Origin: Mongoliitalea daihaiensis
GTDB lineage: Bacteria; Bacteroidota; Bacteroidia; Cytophagales; Cyclobacteriaceae
DNA length: 64,000 nucleotides
Direction of reading: 5' to 3'
Assembly (NCBI RefSeq): GCF_021596945.1
Contig: NZ_CP063779.1
Location: 3,012,001-3,076,000 of the forward strand
This document shows positions 56,445 to 64,000 of the stretch, piece by piece; position 1 is the stretch's first letter; every line of letters starts with the position of its first letter. Below the pieces are notes generated by a model, which saw nothing but the letters and a program-made list of their open reading frames with translations, did no database searches and was not told where the DNA came from. A program made the position numbers and the translations under genes.

Positions 56445-57491
56445 ATGAAAAACAGAACGGAACAGTTATTATCACTTGCGCAACAAAAAGTCTTGATCTT
56501 AGATGGAGCCATGGGCACCATGATTCAGCGCTACAAGCTATCGGAACAGGATTTCAGAACGCCCGAACTAGCCAATCATCCCAAACCATTGAAAGGGAAT
56601 AATGACTTGTTGTCCCTTTCCCGACCTGACATCATCAAGGCAATCCATGCTGCTTATTTTGAAGCAGGTGCAGATATCATCGAAACCAACACGTTTTCAG
56701 GAACATCCATTGCACAGGAAGATTATGGACTTTCTCAGCTGGCGTATACGATCAATTTTGAATCAGCCAAAATTGCCCGAGAAGTTGCGGATGAATTTTC
56801 AGCTAAAAATCCAGCTTGCCCTCGGTTTGTAGCAGGTGCATTGGGTCCAACCAATAGGACTGCATCTCTTTCTCCGGATGTCAACGACCCAGGGTATCGT
56901 GCGATTACATTCGATCAATTGGTAACTGCTTATGAAGAACAAGTAAAAGGATTGTTGGATGGGGGATCAGATATCTTATTGGTGGAAACCATTTTCGATA
57001 CACTCAATGCAAAAGCGGCATTGTATGCAATTCAAGAAGTCTTTGAGCAGCGAAACATTCCTTTAAATCCCGAAGAGGGTGGGATTCCTGTCATGATTTC
57101 TGGCACTATTACAGATGCTTCGGGACGAACGCTTTCTGGGCAAACTACTGAGGCTTTTTTAATCTCTGTATCTCATGTGCCTCTGTTTTCAGTAGGATTA
57201 AATTGTGCCTTGGGCGCCAAAGAACTGAGACCATATCTGAAGGTTTTGGCTGAAAATGCTCCATTTCTGGTATCTGCATATCCCAATGCAGGGTTACCCA
57301 ATGAATTTGGTCAATATGATCAGGGCGCAACAGAAATGGCAGATCAGATTGAGGTCTTTTTGAAAGAAGGCTTTGTGAATATTTTGGGGGGATGTTGTGG
57401 GACTACTCCAGAGCATATTCAGGCGATTGCAAGTATAGCGGCTAATTATAGTCCCCGAAGAAGAACATTTGAAGTAGAACGTGATGAGTAA
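56445..57491 (+). CDS. metH: Methionine synthase, homocysteine-binding subunit (split MetH N-terminal part)
   Basis: This 348-residue protein is the homocysteine S-methyltransferase module of cobalamin-dependent MetH. It has the N-terminal [11 protein letters not shown] segment and zinc ligands Cys254 (GLNCALG) and Cys317-Cys318 (GGCCGT). It stops where full-length MetH would enter the pterin domain, and the second gene begins with 8 bp overlap (57484-57491). This overlap and intact domains point to a true gene split, not a frameshift. It transfers the methyl group from methylcobalamin on the partner protein to homocysteine. It is under the SAM-I riboswitch. Confidence 0.93.
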   Translation: MKNRTEQLLSLAQQKVLILDGAMGTMIQRYKLSEQDFRTPELANHPKPLKGNNDLLSLSRPDIIKAIHAAYFEAGADIIETNTFSGTSIAQEDYGLSQLAYTINFESAKIAREVADEFSAKNPACPRFVAGALGPTNRTASLSPDVNDPGYRAITFDQLVTAYEEQVKGLLDGGSDILLVETIFDTLNAKAALYAIQEVFEQRNIPLNPEEGGIPVMISGTITDASGRTLSGQTTEAFLISVSHVPLFSVGLNCALGAKELRPYLKVLAENAPFLVSAYPNAGLPNEFGQYDQGATEMADQIEVFLKEGFVNILGGCCGTTPEHIQAIASIAANYSPRRRTFEVERDE

Positions 57492-60186
57492 GATCAGAAA
57501 TAGTCAAGTTTTGAAATTATCTGGTTTGGAGCCATTGGTTTTCACACCTGAAATCAATTTTGTCAACGTAGGAGAGCGAACCAACGTGACAGGCTCCAAA
57601 AAATTTGCCCGTTTGATTCTCAACAGTCAATACGATGAGGCCTTGGATGTGGCTTTGGATCAGGTTAGAGGTGGAGCACAGGTCTTGGATGTGTGTATGG
57701 ATGAAGGGATGTTGGATGGAGTGGCTGCTATGACACGCTTTTTAAATTTGATTGCTTCCGAACCGGAAATCAGCCGTATTCCTATTATGATTGATTCTTC
57801 TAGATGGGAGATTATTGTGGCAGGATTGAAATGTGTGCAAGGGAAGAGTATTGTGAATTCCATCAGTTTGAAAAATGGAGAAGCGGAATTCATTCATCAA
57901 GCAAAAACCATCAAGAAATTTGGAGCAGCGGTGGTAGTGATGGCTTTTGATGAAAAAGGCCAAGCTGATACATACGAGCGGAGAGTGGAGATATGTAAAC
58001 GCAGTTATGATTTGTTGGTGGAGGTGGTCAACTTCAATCCACATGACATCATCTTTGATCCGAATATATTCCCGGTAGCTACCGGCATGGAAGAACATAG
58101 ACGCAACGCTTTGGATTTTTTCTTGGCTACTCAATGGATCAAGCAAAATCTCCCTGGAGCAAAGGTCAGTGGAGGGGTGAGTAATGTCAGTTTTTCTTTC
58201 CGTGGCAATGACCGAGTACGGGAAGCCATGCATGCGGCATTTTTGTACCATGCTATCAAACATGGAATGGATATGGGAATTGTCAATCCCACGATGTTGG
58301 AAGTATACGATGATATTCCAAAGGATTTATTGGAAAAGGTAGAAGATGTACTTTTTGATCGAAAGGATACCGCGACTGAAGCCTTGTTGGAGTTTGCCGA
58401 AACAGTCAAATCAGCTGGTAAAAAAGAGGTAGTCAATGAGGCTTGGCGCTCAGATAATGTAGAAAAAAGAATTGAACATGCGCTAATCAAAGGAATCATT
58501 GACCATGTTATTGAAGATACAGAGGAGGCCCGTGTGAAATATGTAAATCCATTGAAAGTCATCGAAGGGCCGTTGATGGATGGGATGAATGTGGTGGGTG
58601 ATCTCTTTGGCGAAGGTAAAATGTTTTTGCCGCAGGTGGTAAAATCTGCACGGGTGATGAAAAAAGCCGTAGCCTACCTTGAGCCCTTTATGCCCAAAGC
58701 TGGGGACGCTGATTTTAATGCTGAACAAAGCAGTGTGAAGAAGATTTTGTTAGCTACTGTCAAGGGGGACGTACACGATATAGGGAAAAATATCGTGGGA
58801 GTTGTGTTGGCTTGTAACAGTTATCATATCATCGATTTAGGAGTAATGGTAGAGGCTCAAAAAATCATCGATGAGGCTATTAAAAACAAGGTGGATATCA
58901 TTGGTCTTTCAGGTTTGATAACCCCTTCATTGGATGAAATGGTCAATGTGGCAGCTGAGATGGAGCGACAAGGCTTAAAGATTCCTTTACTGATTGGTGG
59001 AGCTACTACATCCCGTATACACACAGCTGTAAAGATTGATCCTGTATACTCTGGCACAGTCATCCATGTAACGGATGCTTCCAAATCGGTTCCAATTGCC
59101 GGTGAGTCGATTTCAGAAGAAACGAAGGAAGCCTACCATTTGCAGATTAAAGAAACCTATCAACGCTTGCGCGAAGAGCATGAGGCCAAACAACAAGTGA
59201 AACAATTGGTTTCCTACGCTCAAGCTAAAGATAATCCAGTGTTCATTGATTGGGAGCATTACAATCCAGTGAAACCTATTCAGACAGGGATTACGGTGTT
59301 GGATGATTTGGACTTGTCTTTATTGAGATCTTACATCGATTGGACACCATTCTTTAGTACGTGGATGTTGTCGGGTAGATTTCCGAAAATATTGGAAGAT
59401 CCTGTGGTAGGTGAAGAAGCTAAGCGACTTTATCAAGAGGCTAATCGCATGCTGGATTCAATTATTGAAGAACAATGGTTAAAAGCAAAAGCGGTTGTAG
59501 GCTTATTTCCTGTTCAACGAAGGGAAGATGATGTGGAAGTTGTGGGAGTGGACAAAGAATATTACTTCCACTTTTTACGTCAACAAGGAAAAAAGGGGAG
59601 AGGAGTTCCTAATCGTTCCCTAGCCGACTATCTACATCCAGATAGAGAAGATTACATGGGTGGCTTTGCCATCACCACAGGATGGGGAATAGAGAAAAAA
59701 TTAGCGGAGTTTCAAGCCACTCACGATGATTATCATGACATCATGTTGAAGGCCTTGGCTGACCGATTGGCCGAAGCTGGAGCCGAATATCTGCACGAAT
59801 TGGTTCGTAAAGAATTGTGGGGGTATGCGCCAGATGAAAATCTAACTAATGAGTTTTTGATCAAAGAAGAATATACAGGGATACGTCCAGCTCCGGGGTA
59901 TCCGGCATGTCCTGAGCATTCAGAAAAGCGCACGCTTTTTGACTTGCTTCGGGTAGAGGAACTTACAGGAATTACCCTGACGGATTCTTTTGCCATGTAT
60001 CCGACATCTTCTGTATCTGGATTTTACTTCGGACATCCTGAAAGTAAGTATTTTGGATTAGGAAAAATCGGAGAAGATCAAGTGGAAGATTATGCCAAAC
60101 GGAAAGGAGTTTCCAAGCAACAAGCAGAAAAATGGTTATCCCCAAATTTAGCATATACTCCAATGCTTGTAACAGTTGAAAATTAA
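57484..60186 (+). CDS. metH: Methionine synthase, pterin/cobalamin/activation subunit (split MetH)
   Basis: From ATG 57484 (a GTG one codon earlier is less likely) the protein is 900 residues. It holds the methyl-THF-binding barrel (about 20-280, [19 protein letters not shown]), the cap and cobalamin domain (about 310-560) with DVHDIGKN (His431, cobalt ligand) and [11 protein letters not shown], and the SAM-dependent reactivation domain (about 600-895) with [15 protein letters not shown]. It picks up the methyl group of 5-methyl-THF and hands it to homocysteine on the partner subunit. The pair equals one complete MetH. MetF follows after 24 bp. Confidence 0.95.
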   Translation: MSKIRNSQVLKLSGLEPLVFTPEINFVNVGERTNVTGSKKFARLILNSQYDEALDVALDQVRGGAQVLDVCMDEGMLDGVAAMTRFLNLIASEPEISRIPIMIDSSRWEIIVAGLKCVQGKSIVNSISLKNGEAEFIHQAKTIKKFGAAVVVMAFDEKGQADTYERRVEICKRSYDLLVEVVNFNPHDIIFDPNIFPVATGMEEHRRNALDFFLATQWIKQNLPGAKVSGGVSNVSFSFRGNDRVREAMHAAFLYHAIKHGMDMGIVNPTMLEVYDDIPKDLLEKVEDVLFDRKDTATEALLEFAETVKSAGKKEVVNEAWRSDNVEKRIEHALIKGIIDHVIEDTEEARVKYVNPLKVIEGPLMDGMNVVGDLFGEGKMFLPQVVKSARVMKKAVAYLEPFMPKAGDADFNAEQSSVKKILLATVKGDVHDIGKNIVGVVLACNSYHIIDLGVMVEAQKIIDEAIKNKVDIIGLSGLITPSLDEMVNVAAEMERQGLKIPLLIGGATTSRIHTAVKIDPVYSGTVIHVTDASKSVPIAGESISEETKEAYHLQIKETYQRLREEHEAKQQVKQLVSYAQAKDNPVFIDWEHYNPVKPIQTGITVLDDLDLSLLRSYIDWTPFFSTWMLSGRFPKILEDPVVGEEAKRLYQEANRMLDSIIEEQWLKAKAVVGLFPVQRREDDVEVVGVDKEYYFHFLRQQGKKGRGVPNRSLADYLHPDREDYMGGFAITTGWGIEKKLAEFQATHDDYHDIMLKALADRLAEAGAEYLHELVRKELWGYAPDENLTNEFLIKEEYTGIRPAPGYPACPEHSEKRTLFDLLRVEELTGITLTDSFAMYPTSSVSGFYFGHPESKYFGLGKIGEDQVEDYAKRKGVSKQQAEKWLSPNLAYTPMLVTVEN

Positions 60187-60210
60187 GTATTTGATAGCAA
60201 CGTAGCAGTT

Positions 60211-61164
60211 ATGAAAATTACAGAATATATCTCTCAGGCAGAAAAAACGCTATTTTCTTTTGAAATTTTACCGCCATTAAAAGGGCAAAGCATGCAGGAT
60301 TTGTGTGATGGCATAGCTCCATTGATGGATTTTAAGCCCCCCTTCGTAGATGTCACTTACCATCGGGAAGAGTTTATTTACAAGAAACATCCCAACGGAC
60401 TTTTGGAACGTGTGGCTACCAAAAAGAGGCCAGGAACTGTTGGTATTTGTGCAGCGATCATGAATCGCTTTCATGTAGATGCAGTACCTCATTTGCTATG
60501 TGGAGGTTTTACCAAAGAGGAAACAGAGAATGCTTTGATTGATTTAAACTTTATTGGTGTACAAAATGTCCTTGCACTGAGAGGTGATGCTCCCAAGACA
60601 GCAAATAAGTTTGTACCAGAAGAAGGAGGCCATGCATTTACCAAAGATTTGGTGAAACAAATCATTGGAATGAATCATGGCAAGTACCTGCACGAAGAGA
60701 CGGAAACTAGCTTCCATACTGATTTTTGTGTGGGGGTAGGTGGTTATCCAGAAAAGCACTTTGAAGCACCAAGTTTGCGTACGGATCTTAAATACTTAAA
60801 AGAAAAAATCGATGCTGGAGCAGAGTATATCGTGACTCAGATGTTTTTTGATAATGAAAAATTCTATGAATTTGTCAGAAAAGTTAGAGAAATGGGAATT
60901 GATGTGCCAATTATTCCAGGATTGAAACCTATCACAACTTTGGGACAAATCAGCATGTTGCCGAGAACTTTCTTTATTGATATGCCCGATGCACTAATGG
61001 ACGAGTTGGAAAAATGTAAAACCAACGCTGATGTGAAACAAGTGGGAATTGAATGGGCTATTTATCAGAGTAAAGATCTGATTGACAATGGACTTCAGGT
61101 GCTTCATTACTATACTATGAGTAAGGCGGAGGCTACGTATCAGATAGCAAAAGAGGTATTCTAG
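60211..61164 (+). CDS. metF: Methylenetetrahydrofolate reductase
   Basis: The 317-residue TIM-barrel flavoprotein has FSFEILPPLKGQ, VDVTYHREEF, NVLALRGDAP and TQMFFDNEKFYEFV segments typical of MetF. It reduces methylene-THF to methyl-THF with NAD(P)H and FAD in the cytosol, producing the methyl donor for the adjacent MetH. It is the last gene of the riboswitch operon. Length and motifs are normal. Confidence 0.95.
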   Translation: MKITEYISQAEKTLFSFEILPPLKGQSMQDLCDGIAPLMDFKPPFVDVTYHREEFIYKKHPNGLLERVATKKRPGTVGICAAIMNRFHVDAVPHLLCGGFTKEETENALIDLNFIGVQNVLALRGDAPKTANKFVPEEGGHAFTKDLVKQIIGMNHGKYLHEETETSFHTDFCVGVGGYPEKHFEAPSLRTDLKYLKEKIDAGAEYIVTQMFFDNEKFYEFVRKVREMGIDVPIIPGLKPITTLGQISMLPRTFFIDMPDALMDELEKCKTNADVKQVGIEWAIYQSKDLIDNGLQVLHYYTMSKAEATYQIAKEVF

Positions 61165-61213
61165 ATTTTTGTGATTAACTTTCGTTTGATTAGGACTATA
61201 TTTTCAGTAGTAT

Positions 61214-61825
61214 ATGAAAGGGAATAAATTATCGCTCTTATTTTTCTTGATTTTTATGGGGTTTGTTCCGCTTTCATGTGATTTATTTTGTTTAGATGAT
61301 TGTAGCTGTGGTCGAGTACCCAAGGTAAGAGATTTTAGAATTGAAAAGTTTGATGCCCAAGTGATCAATCTTGTGCAGGACTTTGATCATACCCAAGCAT
61401 ACGCTTATAAGGAAGTGGCAATAGTTATAGCAATAGAGGAGACAGCCATGATTGGATATCTAAACGCTAAAACTAATTTTGGGCTAATCCCTTCTGCTTT
61501 AGCCTGCTCTCCAATATCACCTGTATCCATAGATTACGTCAAGGACTTAAAGGTACTTGCTAATACTGTTGTTGATTGGAATGGCAAAGCTTATCAAGCT
61601 GGGACTGATCTTTCTTTTCTTTTTGGTGTGATTATGGGTGGTGGCAATCTTTTACCTTTAGACGAGTTTTTAAACCTACGATTTGATTTTTTTGAAAATG
61701 ATCAGATCAGGCTACAACTGCTAACAGCACCGCACTATTCAGTCGAATTTGATTTGGGCCTAGTGCTGACTCTTAGCGATGATAGGCGGTTCAGTTTTGA
61801 GGGATTGAGGTTAAAGGTTTTTTAA
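61214..61825 (+). CDS. Cys-rich hypothetical lipoprotein
   Basis: The 203-residue protein has a lipoprotein signal (PLSC, Cys22). Right after it come three close cysteines (Cys26, Cys30, Cys32 in DLFCLDDCSCG), then a beta-rich domain. The remainder includes one more Cys (SALACSP) and ends in an LGLVLTLSDDRRFSFEGLRLKV strand. No family could be assigned with confidence. It is not clearly part of the methionine operon (49 bp gap) and converges on the T9SS cargo gene. Confidence 0.65.
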   Translation: MKGNKLSLLFFLIFMGFVPLSCDLFCLDDCSCGRVPKVRDFRIEKFDAQVINLVQDFDHTQAYAYKEVAIVIAIEETAMIGYLNAKTNFGLIPSALACSPISPVSIDYVKDLKVLANTVVDWNGKAYQAGTDLSFLFGVIMGGGNLLPLDEFLNLRFDFFENDQIRLQLLTAPHYSVEFDLGLVLTLSDDRRFSFEGLRLKVF

Positions 61826-61834
61826 TCTTGAAAG

Positions 61835-63439
61835 CTATTTTAAGACTTTAATTACTTTTTTGCTATCATAGAAAATATCATTGAAAGAAACGCTGACAAT
61901 GAATAAGTCAGATTGCTGTCCTTCCAAAAATATTGGGATTTCATTGAGACCGGGGTTGGAGATTATTTTTTCATTTATCAATAGTTGGCCTTTCGAATTG
62001 GTAACGAAATAGGAAATATCTGAAGGCTCTTCCGTATAAAATTTAAGTGTAAGCCTGTTAATAAATGGGTTGGGATAAACGCTTATTTCAAAAGGGTTTG
62101 AACCTTCTATCGGATTAATAGAGGTTATAGTGGATTTACGTAATTTCACTTCAAAAATTGTAGGATCTGCCTGAGTGGTTAAGGTTTGATTGACAGAAAA
62201 TGGATTTAAGGAAGGACTTGATATCCCCCCGAAGATGTGCCCGATGGTAAACTCCTCAGCTTCTATGTCTTGAAGTTTGATAACTTTATTTGGAAACATT
62301 GGTAGGGATAGATTAGGAATAAATTCTGCGCTCGTTCCTTGTAGTTTAGGCATTTCTTTAGGAAGTACAAACTCTTGAAAAGTATCATCTGAAAAGCGTG
62401 TAACTCTGCTGATTGTTCTGACAAAAGGAACTAAGTCATCTTTGATTAAGCTGCCATTTTGGTAATAATATTGGCTTAATCCTCCAAAGAATAAGCTGTG
62501 ATTTTGATTATTTTCTTCATCAAATAAAGCTACTTTGGCGCCATGATAGTGACTAAGGTATTGATTAAACCCTGTTCGAGGTTTATATCCATCTAAGCTT
62601 ATATCTACTGGGTAAAGAAAAGGTAAGTCTGCATTGAGTTGAAAAACACCTGAAGAAATCATATAGCCCAATTCTCCTGATGGGAACACTTGTGGTACTA
62701 AGTTAAAATCTCTTCTATGAAGATGCACCTGATCGGCATCCTCTTGATAGTCAAAAATTTGAAAGGCATTACCAGTGGATGTCTGGATTTTAAACCGTTT
62801 GATTTGATTGGTGTAGCTCTGTACAAATGTTGGGTTTCCCATTGGATTGTATCTTCCATCAAATCGATGCCCGCCCACTAAAAGAAATGTATCTCCAAGT
62901 TTCCCTAATTGTCCTCCTGTAACTGCGAATCGTTCATCATGAACTTGGTAGAAACTTTCGGAAATATCTTTTTCCAAAATGACAGCCTCAGTCAAACTAG
63001 CTAGGTCAATTACTGTAATAAATGGAAATGTGATGTGATTACCTTTGGAAGATGCGAATGCATAGCCACCGATAAAATAAAGTTTTTCTCCATCTTGAAA
63101 AAAATTCATATTGGTTGATTGAAGCTGTTCTTTTAAATCAGTAGGAAGATTTTCTATTGACGAAGTATAAACCAGGGATTTGTTAATATCTACTACAAAG
63201 ATTTGTCGGTTATTTTGGGATGCTGGAAAAGATGCATTGGCTTGTCTGGCATGAAGCCCATCTATTCTTCCTCCAATAAAGATCCATTTACCATCATGTT
63301 GCCCAAAAGCGTATGAGTGCAATCCAGGTAAGTTTGGTATGCTTAAAGGATTTAGTGAAACTTCATATGGAAAGGATTCCTCCTGCGCTTTTATTCCAAA
63401 AGCCACTAGAAGTAGTATCAAGGTTATAATCTTTTTCAT
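61835..63439 (-). CDS. Secreted kelch-like protein with T9SS type A sorting domain
   Basis: The protein is 534 residues from ATG 63439 (a GTG one codon earlier is possible). It has a signal peptide (ends GIKAQ), a beta-propeller-like part with repeated (F/Y)xGG segments (WIFIGGR, YFIGGYA, FLLVGGH, FFGGLSQ), and a C-terminal domain (about 445-534) with ISVYPNPF and a final VxKVLK, the type IX secretion sorting signal. It is thus exported across the outer membrane and probably anchored at the surface. The receptor gene upstream ends 2 bp before this start, suggesting an operon. Confidence 0.85.
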   Translation of the reverse strand: MKKIITLILLLVAFGIKAQEESFPYEVSLNPLSIPNLPGLHSYAFGQHDGKWIFIGGRIDGLHARQANASFPASQNNRQIFVVDINKSLVYTSSIENLPTDLKEQLQSTNMNFFQDGEKLYFIGGYAFASSKGNHITFPFITVIDLASLTEAVILEKDISESFYQVHDERFAVTGGQLGKLGDTFLLVGGHRFDGRYNPMGNPTFVQSYTNQIKRFKIQTSTGNAFQIFDYQEDADQVHLHRRDFNLVPQVFPSGELGYMISSGVFQLNADLPFLYPVDISLDGYKPRTGFNQYLSHYHGAKVALFDEENNQNHSLFFGGLSQYYYQNGSLIKDDLVPFVRTISRVTRFSDDTFQEFVLPKEMPKLQGTSAEFIPNLSLPMFPNKVIKLQDIEAEEFTIGHIFGGISSPSLNPFSVNQTLTTQADPTIFEVKLRKSTITSINPIEGSNPFEISVYPNPFINRLTLKFYTEEPSDISYFVTNSKGQLLINEKIISNPGLNEIPIFLEGQQSDLFIVSVSFNDIFYDSKKVIKVLK

Positions 63440-63441
63440 CA

Positions 63442-64000
63442 CTAGAATCTGTAAGTGTAGCCTAATCTAAATACTTGAGTTTCGAAGAAGTCCGTTGAGT
63501 TTAACGTGAAATCATTCCCCTCAAGTTGATATTGAATTATCAGGGTATTGAAGATATCGGAAGCATTAAAGAATAATTCACCTTTGCCTTCTTGGATTTT
63601 CTTTGTCACTCCACCATCGATATGGTAGCGGGCCAAGATTCTACCTTGAGGGACAATATCCGGCGCCAAGTAAATGGCTGTTAATTGGAAATCTAAACTT
63701 CTTGGTAACTTAAATACCCCATTGAGCTTGACATTACCCGTAAGTGCTCTTTCTTCACCTCTTGAAAATGATATCCCATCAGGGTATGCATTGATCAAGT
63801 CAAAGGCTCCAATTCTGTTTTGGAAAATATTGGAGTTGGCATTTAAGGTAAAGACTTTGCTAAATTTTTGCGTCCAAACCAATTCAACACCTGTATTCCA
63901 TCCACGGTCTGCATTTTGATCTATAGCTACCAGTCTGGATGTACCTGGAACCTCCGTAATTATCCGAGTCAGGATATTTTGTGATGCTCTATGGTATACA
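63442..64000 (-). CDS. Outer-membrane beta-barrel/TonB-dependent receptor, C-terminal fragment
   Basis: The minus-strand frame is open from the right edge of the window to the TAG at 63444-63442, giving about 185 residues. It shows repeated barrel strands (DRGWNTGVELVW, NVKLNGVFKLPRSLDFQLTAIYLAPDIVPQGR, GELFFNASDIFNTL) and ends VFRLGYTYRF with a terminal Phe, the outer-membrane barrel signature. It fits the outer-membrane beta-barrel family 3 or a TonB-dependent receptor. The plug domain lies outside the window. It is upstream of and nearly touches the T9SS cargo gene. Confidence 0.85.
   Translation of the reverse strand, partial: VYHRASQNILTRIITEVPGTSRLVAIDQNADRGWNTGVELVWTQKFSKVFTLNANSNIFQNRIGAFDLINAYPDGISFSRGEERALTGNVKLNGVFKLPRSLDFQLTAIYLAPDIVPQGRILARYHIDGGVTKKIQEGKGELFFNASDIFNTLIIQYQLEGNDFTLNSTDFFETQVFRLGYTYRF

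Noticed and set aside
57481-57491. Frameshift in a single metH gene
   Set aside because: The overlap carries a proper stop and start, both products begin and end at domain borders, and nothing suggests a lost base.

Overview
The window looks like chromosomal DNA of a Bacteroidota bacterium of the order Cytophagales, most like the Cyclobacteriaceae (Algoriphagus-type). The evidence is a C-terminal type IX secretion sorting domain, GH97 and LruC-domain proteins, a fused IcmF mutase, a split methionine synthase, many lipoproteins with short lipoboxes, moderately AT-rich DNA, and promoters that fit the Bacteroidota -33 TTTG / -7 TAnnTTTG pattern. No rRNA, tRNA, phage, transposase or CRISPR was seen. 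The assignment is inference from gene content; no database was searched.

Layout. 1-5.9 kb: the 5' end of formate-tetrahydrofolate ligase, an S9 peptidase whose 3' end runs into a heptamer tandem repeat, and a BlaI/BlaR1-type regulator pair. 6.0-11.5 kb: a four-gene fructan/sucrose operon (SSS symporter, GH32 lipoprotein, MFS sugar porter, fructokinase), preceded by a striking 14-bp inverted repeat overlapping the promoter. 11.8-13.6 kb: exported beta-carbonic anhydrase and a DUF2490 protein. 13.7-21.1 kb (minus strand): GH97 glycosidase with an acetyl-CoA hydrolase/transferase, then a P2-type cation ATPase with an M50-CBS protease. 21.4-27.1 kb: a small lipoprotein, an LruC-domain surface protein and icmF. 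27.1-31.7 kb: an OsmC protein, a 79-residue protein, a lipoprotein sensor and a hybrid histidine kinase, all tightly packed. 31.7-37.8 kb (minus strand): E2 acyltransferase, cinA, an SDR, folA, a DUF4412-like protein and fmt. 37.9-45.9 kb: two small paralogous membrane proteins flanking a beta-barrel protein, then a complete RND efflux operon and a 59-residue acidic lipoprotein. 46.1-51.3 kb (minus strand): two tandem S9 peptidases. 51.4-56.2 kb: a soluble hybrid histidine kinase, an outer-membrane-type protein and a lipoprotein RidA. 56.3-61.2 kb: a SAM-I riboswitch controlling split metH and metF. 61.2-64 kb: a Cys-rich lipoprotein, a T9SS cargo protein and the C-terminus of an outer-membrane receptor.

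How genes work together. The GH32 operon would cleave fructans or sucrose at the cell surface or in the periplasm, import the sugar by Na+- or H+-coupled carriers and phosphorylate fructose. The SAM riboswitch, split MetH and MetF form a feedback-controlled methionine/C1 unit. Two hybrid kinases give signal input, one paired with its own lipoprotein sensor.

The least explained elements are the paired small membrane proteins near the efflux operon (37.9-39.7 kb), the inverted repeat before the fructan operon, and a perfect 12-bp stem that buries the start codon of the sensor lipoprotein at 27.8 kb.
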